DNA from: GCA-003244245 sp049673305
GTDB taxonomy: Bacteria; Actinomycetota; Actinomycetes; Mycobacteriales; Pseudonocardiaceae
DNA length: 64,000 nt
Assembly: GCA_049673305.1 (NCBI GenBank)
Contig: JBATXM010000185.1
Coordinates: forward strand, 16,799-80,798
Reading direction: 5' to 3'
The translations under genes and the position numbers were made by a program. The notes beneath the pieces were generated by a model. That model worked only from the letters and a program-made list of their open reading frames with translations, was not told the origin of the DNA and did not search any database. Below are positions 1 through 7,575 of the stretch, piece after piece (the first letter of the stretch is position 1; every line of letters starts with the position of its first letter).

Positions 1-201
1 CCGGACCGCCATCGCTGGCGACACGATTGCGTCGGTGGGGTGAGTCACCAGCGGGATCTCGAACCGGTAGGCGTCGATCTGCCAGGCGGTGGACACCTCC
101 CGGGAGGAGCGGGTACGCCGTGATGGCACGATCTGGACGTCATCGAAGTCATAACCAGGCCGCGCGGTGCGACCCATGCCGATCTCCACCAGCTCGTGCA
201 T
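1..201 (-). CDS. guaB3: GuaB3 family IMP dehydrogenase-related protein, N-terminal part only
   Basis: Reading the minus strand from 201, the first 67 codons encode MHELVEIGMGRTARPGYDFD followed by a segment with PSRRTRSS and a stretch matching the conserved start of the actinobacterial GuaB3 family (AWQIDAYRFEIPLVTHPTDA). The rest of the gene runs off the left edge. The ATG lies one base beyond the TGA of guaB, so the two genes form a tightly linked operon, as in mycobacteria where guaB2 and guaB3 are adjacent. GuaB3 proteins resemble IMP dehydrogenase but lack the CBS pair; their reaction is not settled, and a GMP reductase-like role has been suggested. Identification rests on the N-terminus and gene order. 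Confidence 0.85.
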   Translation of the reverse strand, partial: MHELVEIGMGRTARPGYDFDDVQIVPSRRTRSSREVSTAWQIDAYRFEIPLVTHPTDAIVSPAMAVR

Positions 202-202
202 G

Positions 203-1711
203 TCAGCGCACCGCGTAGTTCGGGGCCTCTACCGTCATGGTGATGTCATGCGGGTGGCCCTCCCTGAGACCCGCCGAGGTGATCCGTACCAGCTGCGCGC
301 TCTGCAACGCCGGGATCGTCGCGGCACCGGCATAGCCCATCGCCGCCCGCAGGCCACCGACCAGTTGGTGGGCCACCAGCGACAGCGGGCCCCGGAACGG
401 GACCCGCCCCTCAATGCCCTCGGGTACCAGCTTGTCGTCGGAGAGCACGTCGTCAGCGAAGTAGCGGTCCCGGGAGTATGAGCGACCGTCGCGGCAGGCC
501 ATGGCGCTCACCGAGCCCATCCCGCGATAGGTCTTGTACTGCTTGCCATCGACCAGGATCAACTCCCCCGGCGCCTCAGCGGTGCCGCCCAGCAAGCTGC
601 CCAGCATCACTGTGCTGGCCCCCGCGACGATGGCCTTGGCGATGTCCCCGGAGAACTGGATACCGCCGTCGCCGATCACTGGAACACCCGAGGGACGGCA
701 AGCCCGGTCCGCCTCGAAGATGGCGCTGATCTGTGGCACGCCCACCCCGGCCACCACCCGGGTGGTACAGATCGAGCCGGGGCCCACCCCGACCTTGACC
801 GCGTCCGCGCCGGCGTCCACCAGCGCTTGCGCCCCAGCCCGGGTGGCCACGTTGCCACCGATGACATCGACGCCAGTGCCGAACTCGGCCTTGAGCAGGC
901 TGATCATCTCCAGCACGCCCCGGGAGTGCCCGTGCGCGGTGTCCACGACCAACACGTCGACCCCGGCATCGACCAGCAAGGTGGCCCGCTGCTTGGCGTC
1001 CTCGCCAACCCCGATCGCCGCACCTACCAGCAGCCGCCCGTCTGGGTCCTTGGTGGCCAGCGGATAGCGCTCAGTTTTCACGAAGTCCTTGACGGTGATC
1101 AGGCCGCGCAGCCTGCCGTGCCCGTCGACGATCGGCAGTTTCTCGATCTTGTGCCGGCGCAACAGGCCCAGTGCCGCGTCCGCGGTGACGCCCACCTGCG
1201 CGGTAATCAGCGGCGGCTTGGTCATCACCTCGGCGACCCGCTTGCCGTGGTCCACTTCGAAGCGCATGTCCCGGTTGGTGATGATGCCGACCAGCACGCC
1301 CGCAGAATCAGTGACGGGCACTCCGGAAATCCGGTAGCGGGCACACAGCGCATCCACGTCGGCCAGGGTGTCCTCCGGCAAGCAGGTCACCGGGTCAGTC
1401 ACCATGCCCGCCTCGGACCGCTTGACCACCTCGACCTGCGCGGCCTGCTCCTGCGCCGGCAGGTTGCGGTGCAGGACCCCCATTCCGCCGTGCCGGGCCA
1501 TCGCGATGGCCATCCGCGCCTCGGTCACCGTGTCCATCGCCGAGGACAGCAGCGGTATCCGCAACGTGACGTTGCGGGACAACCTGGTCGTCGTGTCCAC
1601 CTCTGCGGGCACGACGTCGGACTCGGCGGGCAGCAGCAGGACATCATCGAAGGTCAGACCAAGCAGCGCGAACTTCGACGGGAAGCTGGGCGCGGTGAGC
1701 TCGCTGGTCAT
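203..1711 (-). CDS. guaB: Inosine-5'-monophosphate dehydrogenase
   Basis: 502 residues, full length. IMPDH oxidises IMP to XMP with NAD+, the committed step to GMP in the cytoplasm. The N-terminal barrel half carries FDDVLLLP near residue 20. Two CBS repeats follow (about residues 105-220, including ITNRDMRFE). The catalytic loop is GVGPGSICTTRVVAGVG with the nucleophilic Cys, and the flap region holds YRGMGSVSAM and EGIEGRVP. The start ATG is followed by a short alanine/serine-rich lead into FALLGLTFDDV. It is cotranscribed with guaB3 and faces the DUF5319 gene across a 134-bp divergent region, the arrangement of M. tuberculosis guaB2/Rv3412. Confidence 0.97.
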   Translation of the reverse strand: MTSELTAPSFPSKFALLGLTFDDVLLLPAESDVVPAEVDTTTRLSRNVTLRIPLLSSAMDTVTEARMAIAMARHGGMGVLHRNLPAQEQAAQVEVVKRSEAGMVTDPVTCLPEDTLADVDALCARYRISGVPVTDSAGVLVGIITNRDMRFEVDHGKRVAEVMTKPPLITAQVGVTADAALGLLRRHKIEKLPIVDGHGRLRGLITVKDFVKTERYPLATKDPDGRLLVGAAIGVGEDAKQRATLLVDAGVDVLVVDTAHGHSRGVLEMISLLKAEFGTGVDVIGGNVATRAGAQALVDAGADAVKVGVGPGSICTTRVVAGVGVPQISAIFEADRACRPSGVPVIGDGGIQFSGDIAKAIVAGASTVMLGSLLGGTAEAPGELILVDGKQYKTYRGMGSVSAMACRDGRSYSRDRYFADDVLSDDKLVPEGIEGRVPFRGPLSLVAHQLVGGLRAAMGYAGAATIPALQSAQLVRITSAGLREGHPHDITMTVEAPNYAVR

Positions 1712-1845
1712 GCGACGATCGTATCCGTCTCAGGCGAATATCCCCGTGTGTTCGCCACAGCGTCTACGGGAGCCGTTCACTGGGACCGTGCACTGTGGCT
1801 GTTTACAGGGGCCGTTAACCCGGGGTCATCGACCGGGCAGGTACG

Positions 1846-2247
1846 GTGCCAGCCGTGGCACATGACTCACTTCCCCCAGACCCGTTCGATGGTGACCCAG
1901 AAGACCCAACTCTGGCGCTGGAGGCCCTGGATGATCCCGCCGACGTCATCGAGGAGCCGCTCGATGACGAGGAGCGGGCCGGGCTGCTCGCCGACCTGAA
2001 CGATCTGACCGTCTACCAGGCCCTGCTGGCGCCTCGCGGACTACGCGGAATCGTGGTGGAGTGCCCTGACTGTACTGAGCAGCATTACCACGAATGGCAC
2101 TTGCTGCGAGCCACCCTGCAACAACTGCTCGAAGCCGGCCGGATGCGCCCGCACGAACCCGCTTACAACCCGGACCCCAATGGATACGTGAGCTGGGAAT
2201 ACTGCCGGGGGTACACCGACGCGGCGCTCACCGAGCATGGTGGCTGA
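1846..2247 (+). CDS. DUF5319 family conserved actinobacterial protein
   Basis: 133 residues starting at GTG. The N-terminal 45 residues are very acidic and proline-rich. They are followed by a compact conserved core with IVVECPDC and HYHEWHLL, two Cys and two His that could bind a metal, and a C-terminal segment with a YVSWEYCRGY motif. This is the family of M. tuberculosis Rv3412, which sits in the same place between guaB2 and rsdA. No function is established. It reads against its neighbours, from the divergent guaB promoter region, and ends inside a strong hairpin. Confidence 0.85.
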   Translation: MPAVAHDSLPPDPFDGDPEDPTLALEALDDPADVIEEPLDDEERAGLLADLNDLTVYQALLAPRGLRGIVVECPDCTEQHYHEWHLLRATLQQLLEAGRMRPHEPAYNPDPNGYVSWEYCRGYTDAALTEHGG

Positions 2248-2262
2248 GCAGCCTCAGCCACC
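2239..2262. terminator. Bidirectional terminator hairpin between DUF5319 gene and rsdA
   Basis: Perfect 10-bp stem GGTGGCTGAG / CTCAGCCACC with a 4-nt loop, between two convergent genes; the DUF5319 stop codon lies in the left arm. There is no U-tract, as is common in high-GC actinobacteria. Confidence 0.65.
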
Positions 2263-2289
2263 AGAGGGAAGTCGCAGGCCGTCGCGGAC

Positions 2290-3486
2290 TCACCTCCGGT
2301 GAACGGCACCACCCGGGGAGGCTGCCCCACCCGGCGGAGCGGGAACACTCGGGGGGACAGGAACACTGGGAGGAACTGCACCATTGGGAGGGGTGGCCCC
2401 CACCTGACCCGTATTTGGCGCAAAGTTACCGGTGGGATTGTGGTTCGGCGAACTGTTCGCCGCCGGAGGACTGCCGGTGATGTGCGGACTACCCGTGGTT
2501 CCACCACCCGGGAAATCTTTGTCCGCAGCACTCCCGTCTGTGGTAGCACTTCCCGTGGAACCGCTACCTGAGGGACCAATGCCCGAGGGGCCGCTGTCTG
2601 AAGGGCCGATGTCTGAAGGACCACCGCCCGGACCCGGGTAACCACGGTCCGGCTGTTCCCGGCCGGGGGCAATCCGATTGGGGCCAATCCGATTGGGCCG
2701 CGCTGCCGAGGTGCTACGGGGCGGCTCGGGGGCCAAGGGGGTCAAGTCCGAGTTTGGGTTCGAGTCGGCGGGTGTGAGTGGCGTATTCGACTTCGGTGAC
2801 TGGCTGGGGCCGCGCCTGGCGTTGGATGCCCCGGACGGCGGGAACATCGGCACCCCGGGCAGATTCGCTGAGCCAGCACCCGGCGACCCGTTCAGCATCT
2901 GCTCGAGCTGACGGTGGCGCGCGGTGAGGTCGGTACGACCTTCACCCTCACCGATCGCCGGGAGCTGCGTCTGGACGCGTTGCAGCGATGCCCTGGCGCG
3001 GTCAGGATTGCCCTCTTTCAGCGCCGTCCTGGCCTCGTTGAGCTCGGTCCGGACCACGGCCGCCGTCTCCACCGAGCGGGCGTAGTCGTGATAGAGCACC
3101 TGGGTCACGCCCCACAAGGGATCACCAGGTTGCGCGGCTTTGGCGACTAGGCCCACCGCAGAGAAGGCGACCACCAGCACCGCCGCAGCCACCGCGATCG
3201 AGCCGAACAGGGGATTACGGCCACGGACCGGCTGGCAGGCGGAGTGGATCACCTCCAAGGCCCTGGTGGTGTCTACCAGGTCACTGAACGGCTCGGCATG
3301 AACCTCGCGGCGCCACGCCGCCAGGATGCGCGTCAATTCCTCATCAGCATCGTTCGGTGTGTGTCCAGCCCGACCGATCAAGTCCAGCAACGCGTCATCG
3401 GCTTGCACTGCGGCCAGATCAACAGGCATCTCATGGGAATCCTCGTTGGAGTAGCCAGCACGGGGAAACTCGTCTCGACCAGGCAC
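2290..3486 (-). CDS. rsdA: Anti-sigma-D factor RsdA
   Basis: 398 residues, GTG start directly after the sigD stop codon (TAAGTG). The N-terminal cytoplasmic part (about 20-75) contains the acidic sigma-binding motif region (LAAVQADDALLDLIG) known from mycobacterial RsdA. A single membrane helix follows at about residues 95-115 (SIAVAAAVLVVAFSAVGLVA), then a short helical extracytoplasmic segment, and from about residue 200 a very long low-complexity tail rich in Pro, Ser, Gly and Asn. RsdA holds SigD inactive at the membrane until its cytoplasmic part is degraded. Gene order sigD-rsdA supports the assignment. The tail is longer than in M. tuberculosis and is probably cell-wall exposed. Confidence 0.85.
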   Translation of the reverse strand: MPGRDEFPRAGYSNEDSHEMPVDLAAVQADDALLDLIGRAGHTPNDADEELTRILAAWRREVHAEPFSDLVDTTRALEVIHSACQPVRGRNPLFGSIAVAAAVLVVAFSAVGLVAKAAQPGDPLWGVTQVLYHDYARSVETAAVVRTELNEARTALKEGNPDRARASLQRVQTQLPAIGEGEGRTDLTARHRQLEQMLNGSPGAGSANLPGVPMFPPSGASNARRGPSQSPKSNTPLTPADSNPNSDLTPLAPEPPRSTSAARPNRIGPNRIAPGREQPDRGYPGPGGGPSDIGPSDSGPSGIGPSGSGSTGSATTDGSAADKDFPGGGTTGSPHITGSPPAANSSPNHNPTGNFAPNTGQVGATPPNGAVPPSVPVPPSVPAPPGGAASPGGAVHRR

Positions 3487-4059
3487 TTAGACCACCCCCT
3501 CGGACGCCAGTACGCCGCGCAGCCGACCTAGAGCCCGGTGCTGCGCCACCCGGACCGCGCCCGGAGTCGAGCCAACAGCCTCGGCGGTCTCCTCCGCCGA
3601 CAACCCCACCACGACCCGCAGGCGGAGAATCTCTCGTTGCTTTTCCGGTAAAGTGCCCAGCAGCTTGCCCATCCGCCCGGCCAACTCACCCTGCATCACC
3701 TGCGCCTCTGGTCCGTCAGCCAGGTCTTGGGTGTCGGGAACCTCAGGGACCGGCTCGTCACGATTGCGCGCCGCAGACCGGTATGAATCGGCCACCTTGT
3801 GCGCGGCGATGCCGTACACGAAGGCAAGAAACGGCCGGCCTTGGTCGCGGTAACTGGGCAGGGCCGTGAGCACCGCGAGACACACCTCCTGAGCTACGTC
3901 ATCCGCCGAGGCGAACGTCTTTTCCTGGCCGCCGACGCGGGCACGGCAGTACCGCACCACGAGAGGACGGATCCGGCGGAGCAGAACCTCAACGGCATAT
4001 CGCTCACCGTTAGCGGCAGCACCGACCAGGACGTCGAGGTCGTCCTCTACAGCGGTCAT
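3487..4059 (-). CDS. sigD: RNA polymerase ECF sigma factor SigD
   Basis: 190 residues from the ATG at 4059 (MTAVEDDLDVLV); longer upstream extensions are open but lack sigma-like sequence. Region 2 shows DDVAQEVCLAVLTALPSYRD and FVYGIAAHKVADSYR. Region 4 has the helix-turn-helix GLSAEETAEAVGSTPGAVRV followed by AQHRALGRLR. SigD directs stationary-phase and stress genes in actinobacteria and is controlled by RsdA encoded immediately downstream. The sigD-bldM neighbourhood matches Streptomyces, and sigD-rsdA-DUF5319-guaB matches mycobacteria. Confidence 0.9.
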   Translation of the reverse strand: MTAVEDDLDVLVGAAANGERYAVEVLLRRIRPLVVRYCRARVGGQEKTFASADDVAQEVCLAVLTALPSYRDQGRPFLAFVYGIAAHKVADSYRSAARNRDEPVPEVPDTQDLADGPEAQVMQGELAGRMGKLLGTLPEKQREILRLRVVVGLSAEETAEAVGSTPGAVRVAQHRALGRLRGVLASEGVV

Positions 4060-4257
4060 CGCAGAATGCAGCCCTGCCGTTACGACGAGGGACCGACCGG
4101 GCTGAACGCCGGCCGGCGGTGGCCACTCCGTTGTCCGGACCATCCATCACCATCCCGAGACACGGGCACCTCACGCGCCACCGTAGTGGTAGACAGATCA
4201 GCGGGCAGAATGCGGTACCGCCCGCGCGACGCACGAGACCTCAGAAAAGACAGCACA

Positions 4258-4286
4258 AAGGACCGGTGGGGGTGCCACCGGTCCTT
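4258..4286 (-). terminator. Terminator hairpin downstream of bldM
   Basis: Perfect 12-bp stem AAGGACCGGTGG / CCACCGGTCCTT with a 5-nt loop, about 75 bp downstream of the bldM stop on the minus strand. On that strand it is followed by a T-enriched stretch. It isolates bldM from the sigD promoter region. Confidence 0.7.
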
Positions 4287-4360
4287 GACGCCCAGCGTCC
4301 GAAAACCCCGTGCTCGAGCAACCCAGCTCCCGCGCAACTCCAGCGCCGGAGCAACAGTAC

Positions 4361-4957
4361 TCAGGCCACGAGGCCACGCCGGAAACCGTGTGCGACGGCT
4401 TGAGCACGATCCCGCACGCCGAGCTTGCGGAACAGCCTGCGGGCATGAGTTTTCACGGTGTCCTCGGAAAGATACAGTTCCCGCCCGATCTGTCCGTTGC
4501 TCTTGCCCTGGCTCATCCCACGCAGTACCTGCAGCTCTCGTTCGGTGAGCTGGACACCAGGGTCGGACGGGGGCCGAGGGGCCGGCACCGACGTACTGGC
4601 CAGGGTGTGCGCGAGTGCCGCGACAAGTTCTGGGCGCGACGCGTCCCACCGCAGATAGCCGCGGGCGCCGCCGGCGATCGCGGCGGCGATGCTGCCCGCA
4701 TCGTCCGGAGCACCGAACACGATGACGTTGGCCTGCGGGTGCGCCGATACCAACCGACGGGTGGCTTCCACACCGGCCGGTACCGCTCGCTGGGTGCCGA
4801 CCAGGACGACATCCACCGGCTGCCGAGAATACCGAGCCAACAGCTCGTCACCGTGTGCCACGCAGTCGATCCGGGCGACACCGGGGACAGCGGACATCAC
4901 CCGAGTGAGCCCCTCACGGACGCTTCGCCGGTCATCGCAGATAAGAACTGCGGTCAC
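4361..4957 (-). CDS. bldM: BldM-like atypical response regulator (NarL/LuxR type)
   Basis: 198 residues, GTG start preceded by GGAG. The N-terminal receiver-like domain (1-120) has the acidic pocket ICDD at 6-9. At the phospho-acceptor position the sequence reads VVLVGTQRAVP, so residue 54 is Gly instead of Asp. The C-terminal LuxR DNA-binding domain (about 135-198) carries LTERELQVLRGMSQGKSN and LYLSEDTVKTHARRLFRKLG. These match Streptomyces BldM closely, and the position beside sigD is the same. BldM regulates developmental genes as a homodimer, or as a heterodimer with WhiI. Loss of the aspartate implies phosphorylation-independent action. No whiB gene is found next to it, although one lies here in related genomes. 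Confidence 0.85.
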   Translation of the reverse strand: MTAVLICDDRRSVREGLTRVMSAVPGVARIDCVAHGDELLARYSRQPVDVVLVGTQRAVPAGVEATRRLVSAHPQANVIVFGAPDDAGSIAAAIAGGARGYLRWDASRPELVAALAHTLASTSVPAPRPPSDPGVQLTERELQVLRGMSQGKSNGQIGRELYLSEDTVKTHARRLFRKLGVRDRAQAVAHGFRRGLVA

Positions 4958-5292
4958 GGAAGGACTCCTCTCCTGCAGCCAACTGATGTGCCCACCTCCC
5001 TATCGGTCATGCAGAGCCGGAACTTGACACGATCTGATGGATTTCCATCAAGGACCGGCAGCGCACCGCTCCCGACGGTCGCTATCACCGATGTGGAGCA
5101 ACGCTCACTCTACCGAGTGTGAGCGGATCGCGGCAGTACCGTGAACATGCATGAATCGGGCATTGCGGCTACTCGATGGACGCCCGAGACGGCCCCTGCC
5201 CCCCTTCGGTGGGGGTACGGGGGCCATCGTAGGCGTGTCACGGGCCCGGCAAGCGGGCGAGGCACGGGCTCGAGGAGCCGTGCCCCCCGGCT
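4958..5292. other. Intergenic region between bldM and groEL
   Basis: 335 bp without a convincing gene; no whiB-type Cys pattern appears in any frame. It holds the bldM promoter side, an inverted repeat CGCTCAC-N10-GTGAGCG at 5102-5125 that could be a regulator site, and a strong GC hairpin at 5191-5225 behind groEL. Confidence 0.6.
5191..5225 (-). terminator. Terminator hairpin downstream of groEL
   Basis: Arms GGCCCC..CCCCCC and GGGGG..GGGGGCC enclose a TTCG-type loop, giving a very stable stem about 70 bp past the groEL stop. No U-tract follows. Confidence 0.65.
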
Positions 5293-6915
5293 TCACATAC
5301 CGGGTCCGTGACCGTGGCCGTGACCCTGGCCGGCCGAGGACACCTTCACCGGCTTGTCGACCACCGCGCTCTCGGTTGTGATCACCATCCGGGCGATGGA
5401 GGCAGCGTTGACAATCGCCGAGCGAGTCACCTTCACCGGATCGACAATGCCCGCCGCGGCCAGGTCGCAGTAGATCTGCGCCTCGGCGTCGAAGCCGTGG
5501 CCCCACTGCATGGCGCGCACCTTGCTGACCACCACAGATCCCTCGAAGCCCGCGTTGGCCGCGATCCAGCGCAGCGGAGCGGCGCAAGCGGCCCGCACGA
5601 TGGCGACACCGGTGGCCTCATCGCCGCGCAGGCCGAGATCGCCAATCGAATCGGCAGCGTGCATCAAAGCCGCGCCGCCACCGGGCACGATGCCCTCCTC
5701 GGTGGCCGCCTTCGAGGCCGCCACAGCGTCCTCAATCCGAGCTTTGCGCTCCTTGAGCTCAGTTTCGGTGGCCGCCCCCACCTTGATGACCGCTATCGCT
5801 CCAGCGAGCTTCGCCAGCCGCTCCTGCAACTTCTCGCGGTCCCAATCAGAGTTAGTCTCGTCGATCTCGCGGCGAATCTGCGCGGCGCGGGCGTCAATGT
5901 CGGTCTGGTTGCCCCCGCCGTCGACGATGGTGGTGTCGTCCTTGGTCACCACGATGCGCCGGGCCCGGCCGAGCACTTCCAGCCCGACCTCGGAGAGCTT
6001 GAGCCCGACCTCGGGATTGATCAGCTGGGCACCCGTGACGACGGCGAGGTCGTCCATGAACGCCTTACGACGATCACCGAAGAACGGTGCCTTGACCGCC
6101 ACCACCGAGAGTGTCTTGCGGATCGCGTTGACCACCAGGGTGGACAGCGCCTCGCCCTCGACGTCCTCAGCCACGATCAGGAGTGGCTTGCCAGCCTGAC
6201 TGATCAGCTCCAGCAGCGGTAGCAGGTCCTGAATCGAAGAGATCTTGTCGCGGTGCAGCAGGATGTTGGCATCGGTGAGCACCGCCTCCATCCGCTCGGG
6301 GTCGCTGACGAAGTAGGGCGAGACGTAGCCCTTGTCGAAGGCGATGCCCTCGGCGATCTCCAGCTCAGTAGCCATCGTGGACGACTCCTCCACGGTGATC
6401 ACGCCGTCTTCGCCGACCTTGGTCATCGCCTCACCGATGAGGGCGCCGATCTGTGGATCACGCGAAGACACCGTTGCCACCTGGGTGATCGCCTGCTGGC
6501 CGGACACCGGTGTTGCCTTGGCCGCCAACGCACTGACAACCGCAGTTGCCGCCGCCGCGATGCCGTGCCCGAGCGCGATGGGGTTGGCACCAGCGGCCAC
6601 GTTGCGTAGGCCCCCCCGGACCATCGCTTGGGCCAGTACAGTGGCGGTGGTCGTGCCGTCACCAGCGACATCGTTGGTCTTCGTCGCCACGCTCTTGGCG
6701 AACTGGGCGCCGAGGTTCTCATAAGGGTCGGTCAGTTCGATCTCACGCGCGATCGTCACCCCGTCATTGGTGATCAACGGACTGCCGTACTTCTTCTCCA
6801 GCACCACGTGCCGGCCGCGCGGACCAAGAGTGATCTTGACCGCATCGGCGAGCTGGTCGACTCCACGCTCCAGCGCGCGCCGCGCGGTCTCGTCGAACGT
6901 GATCTGCTTGGGCAT
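5293..6915 (-). CDS. groEL1: 60-kDa chaperonin GroEL1
   Basis: 540 residues, full length. It forms the double-ring ATP-driven folding chamber that works with GroES. Visible signatures are PKQITFDETARRALERGV at the start, the ATP-binding VKITLGPRGR and NDGVTIAREIE, the DGTTTATVLAQAM loop, and AATEEGIVPGGGAAL. The C-terminus is SSAGQGHGHGHGPGM, a His/Gly tail instead of the usual GGM repeats. This tail and the linkage to groES mark it as the GroEL1 type, which in mycobacteria is dispensable for general folding and has specialised roles; a second GroEL elsewhere in the genome is therefore expected. ATG start. Confidence 0.95.
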   Translation of the reverse strand: MPKQITFDETARRALERGVDQLADAVKITLGPRGRHVVLEKKYGSPLITNDGVTIAREIELTDPYENLGAQFAKSVATKTNDVAGDGTTTATVLAQAMVRGGLRNVAAGANPIALGHGIAAAATAVVSALAAKATPVSGQQAITQVATVSSRDPQIGALIGEAMTKVGEDGVITVEESSTMATELEIAEGIAFDKGYVSPYFVSDPERMEAVLTDANILLHRDKISSIQDLLPLLELISQAGKPLLIVAEDVEGEALSTLVVNAIRKTLSVVAVKAPFFGDRRKAFMDDLAVVTGAQLINPEVGLKLSEVGLEVLGRARRIVVTKDDTTIVDGGGNQTDIDARAAQIRREIDETNSDWDREKLQERLAKLAGAIAVIKVGAATETELKERKARIEDAVAASKAATEEGIVPGGGAALMHAADSIGDLGLRGDEATGVAIVRAACAAPLRWIAANAGFEGSVVVSKVRAMQWGHGFDAEAQIYCDLAAAGIVDPVKVTRSAIVNAASIARMVITTESAVVDKPVKVSSAGQGHGHGHGPGM

Positions 6916-6986
6916 TGTCTGCCTTCCTCACGGGCGAACTGTGAAGGGTCCTGGCTGTCCCTCACGGGATCAGCCGGGACCCAACG

Positions 6987-7028
6987 CAACCGCCCCGCTA
7001 GCCCCCGGATGGGGCCGCAGGGCGGTTG
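6987..7028 (-). terminator. Large hairpin in the groES-groEL intergenic region
   Basis: Perfect outer arms CAACCGCCC (6987-6995) and GGGCGGTTG (7020-7028), with an inner GCCCC/GGGGC pairing. It lies in the 203-bp gap after groES and before the groEL start, so it may attenuate or process the bicistronic transcript. Confidence 0.5.
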
Positions 7029-7040
7029 GCGTCATGAATT

Positions 7041-7127
7041 TTCGACGGTTCACACCGTCAGGTGACTTCGACGGTCTACACCGTCAGGTGACTTCGACTG
7101 ACTTCGACGGTTGGGCCGTCAGTTGAC
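7041..7127. repeat. Three tandem 25-26 bp dyad repeats between groES and groEL
   Basis: Units at 7041-7066, 7067-7092 and 7103-7127 all begin TTCGACGGT and contain the dyad GACGGT...ACCGTC (the third is degenerate), ending in CAGGTGAC or CAGTTGAC. The third unit overlaps the groES stop codon, so the array probably arose by outward duplication of the groES 3' end. Confidence 0.85.
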
Positions 7128-7415
7128 AACAGCGAGCACGTCGCGCGCAGAGAGGATCAGGTACTCCTCGCCGTTGTACTTGATCTCAGTGCCGCCGTAC
7201 TTGGTGTAGATGACGACGTCACCGACGCTCACATCCACCGGGATGCGGGCGCCGGTATCGTTGACCCGGCCCGGGCCCACCGCGAGTACTTTGCCCTCCT
7301 GGGGCTTTTCCTTGGCGGTGTCCGGGATGACGATGCCGGACGCGGTCGTCGTTTCAGCCTCGCTGGCCTGAACGACGATCTTGTCTTCGAGCGGCTTGAT
7401 GTTCACGCTCGCCAC
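7119..7415 (-). CDS. groES: 10-kDa co-chaperonin GroES
   Basis: 98 residues from the GTG at 7415, chosen because GGAGG lies 7 nt upstream and the protein then begins MASVNIKPLEDKIVVQ, as GroES proteins do; the longer open frame upstream is spurious. The mobile loop is ETTTASGIVIPDTAKEKPQ, followed by GKVLAVGPGR, VGDVVIYTKYGGTEIKY and the conserved end ILSARDVLAVV. GroES caps the GroEL ring. Expression should be under HrcA, because a CIRCE element sits about 105 bp upstream. It is separated from groEL by 203 bp containing a hairpin and tandem repeats. Confidence 0.96.
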   Translation of the reverse strand: MASVNIKPLEDKIVVQASEAETTTASGIVIPDTAKEKPQEGKVLAVGPGRVNDTGARIPVDVSVGDVVIYTKYGGTEIKYNGEEYLILSARDVLAVVN

Positions 7416-7518
7416 GGTGTGACCTCCACTTTCTGGGGTCTTCGAAGAGCTGGCAGGTTGGTTGACGCTGGCTGCTGCCACCCCGCCGTCGCGGGTGCCG
7501 AGGCGGCTCGGGCCGTTA

Positions 7519-7545
7519 TTGGCACTCTGGTGACCAGAGTGCCAA
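7519..7545 (-). promoter_or_regulatory. CIRCE element (HrcA operator) of groES
   Basis: TTGGCACTC-N9-GAGTGCCAA, a perfect inverted repeat with the canonical 9-nt spacer, close to the CIRCE consensus TTAGCACTC-N9-GAGTGCTAA. A second, partial palindrome GAGTGC-CA-GCACTC lies at 7564-7577. HrcA binding here would repress groES(EL) until heat or folding stress. Confidence 0.9.
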
Positions 7546-7575
7546 TTAGCAGACTACTGCGCCGAGTGCCAGCAC

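Noticed and set aside
827..1999. 390-codon plus-strand frame across guaB
   Set aside because: Antisense shadow of guaB; a product of high GC, with no family features and no ribosome site.
4080..4649. 189-codon minus-strand frame between sigD and bldM
   Set aside because: Overlaps the bldM coding end and the terminator hairpin; composition is not protein-like.
5308..6222. 304-codon plus-strand frame within groEL
   Set aside because: Shadow of groEL codons on the opposite strand.
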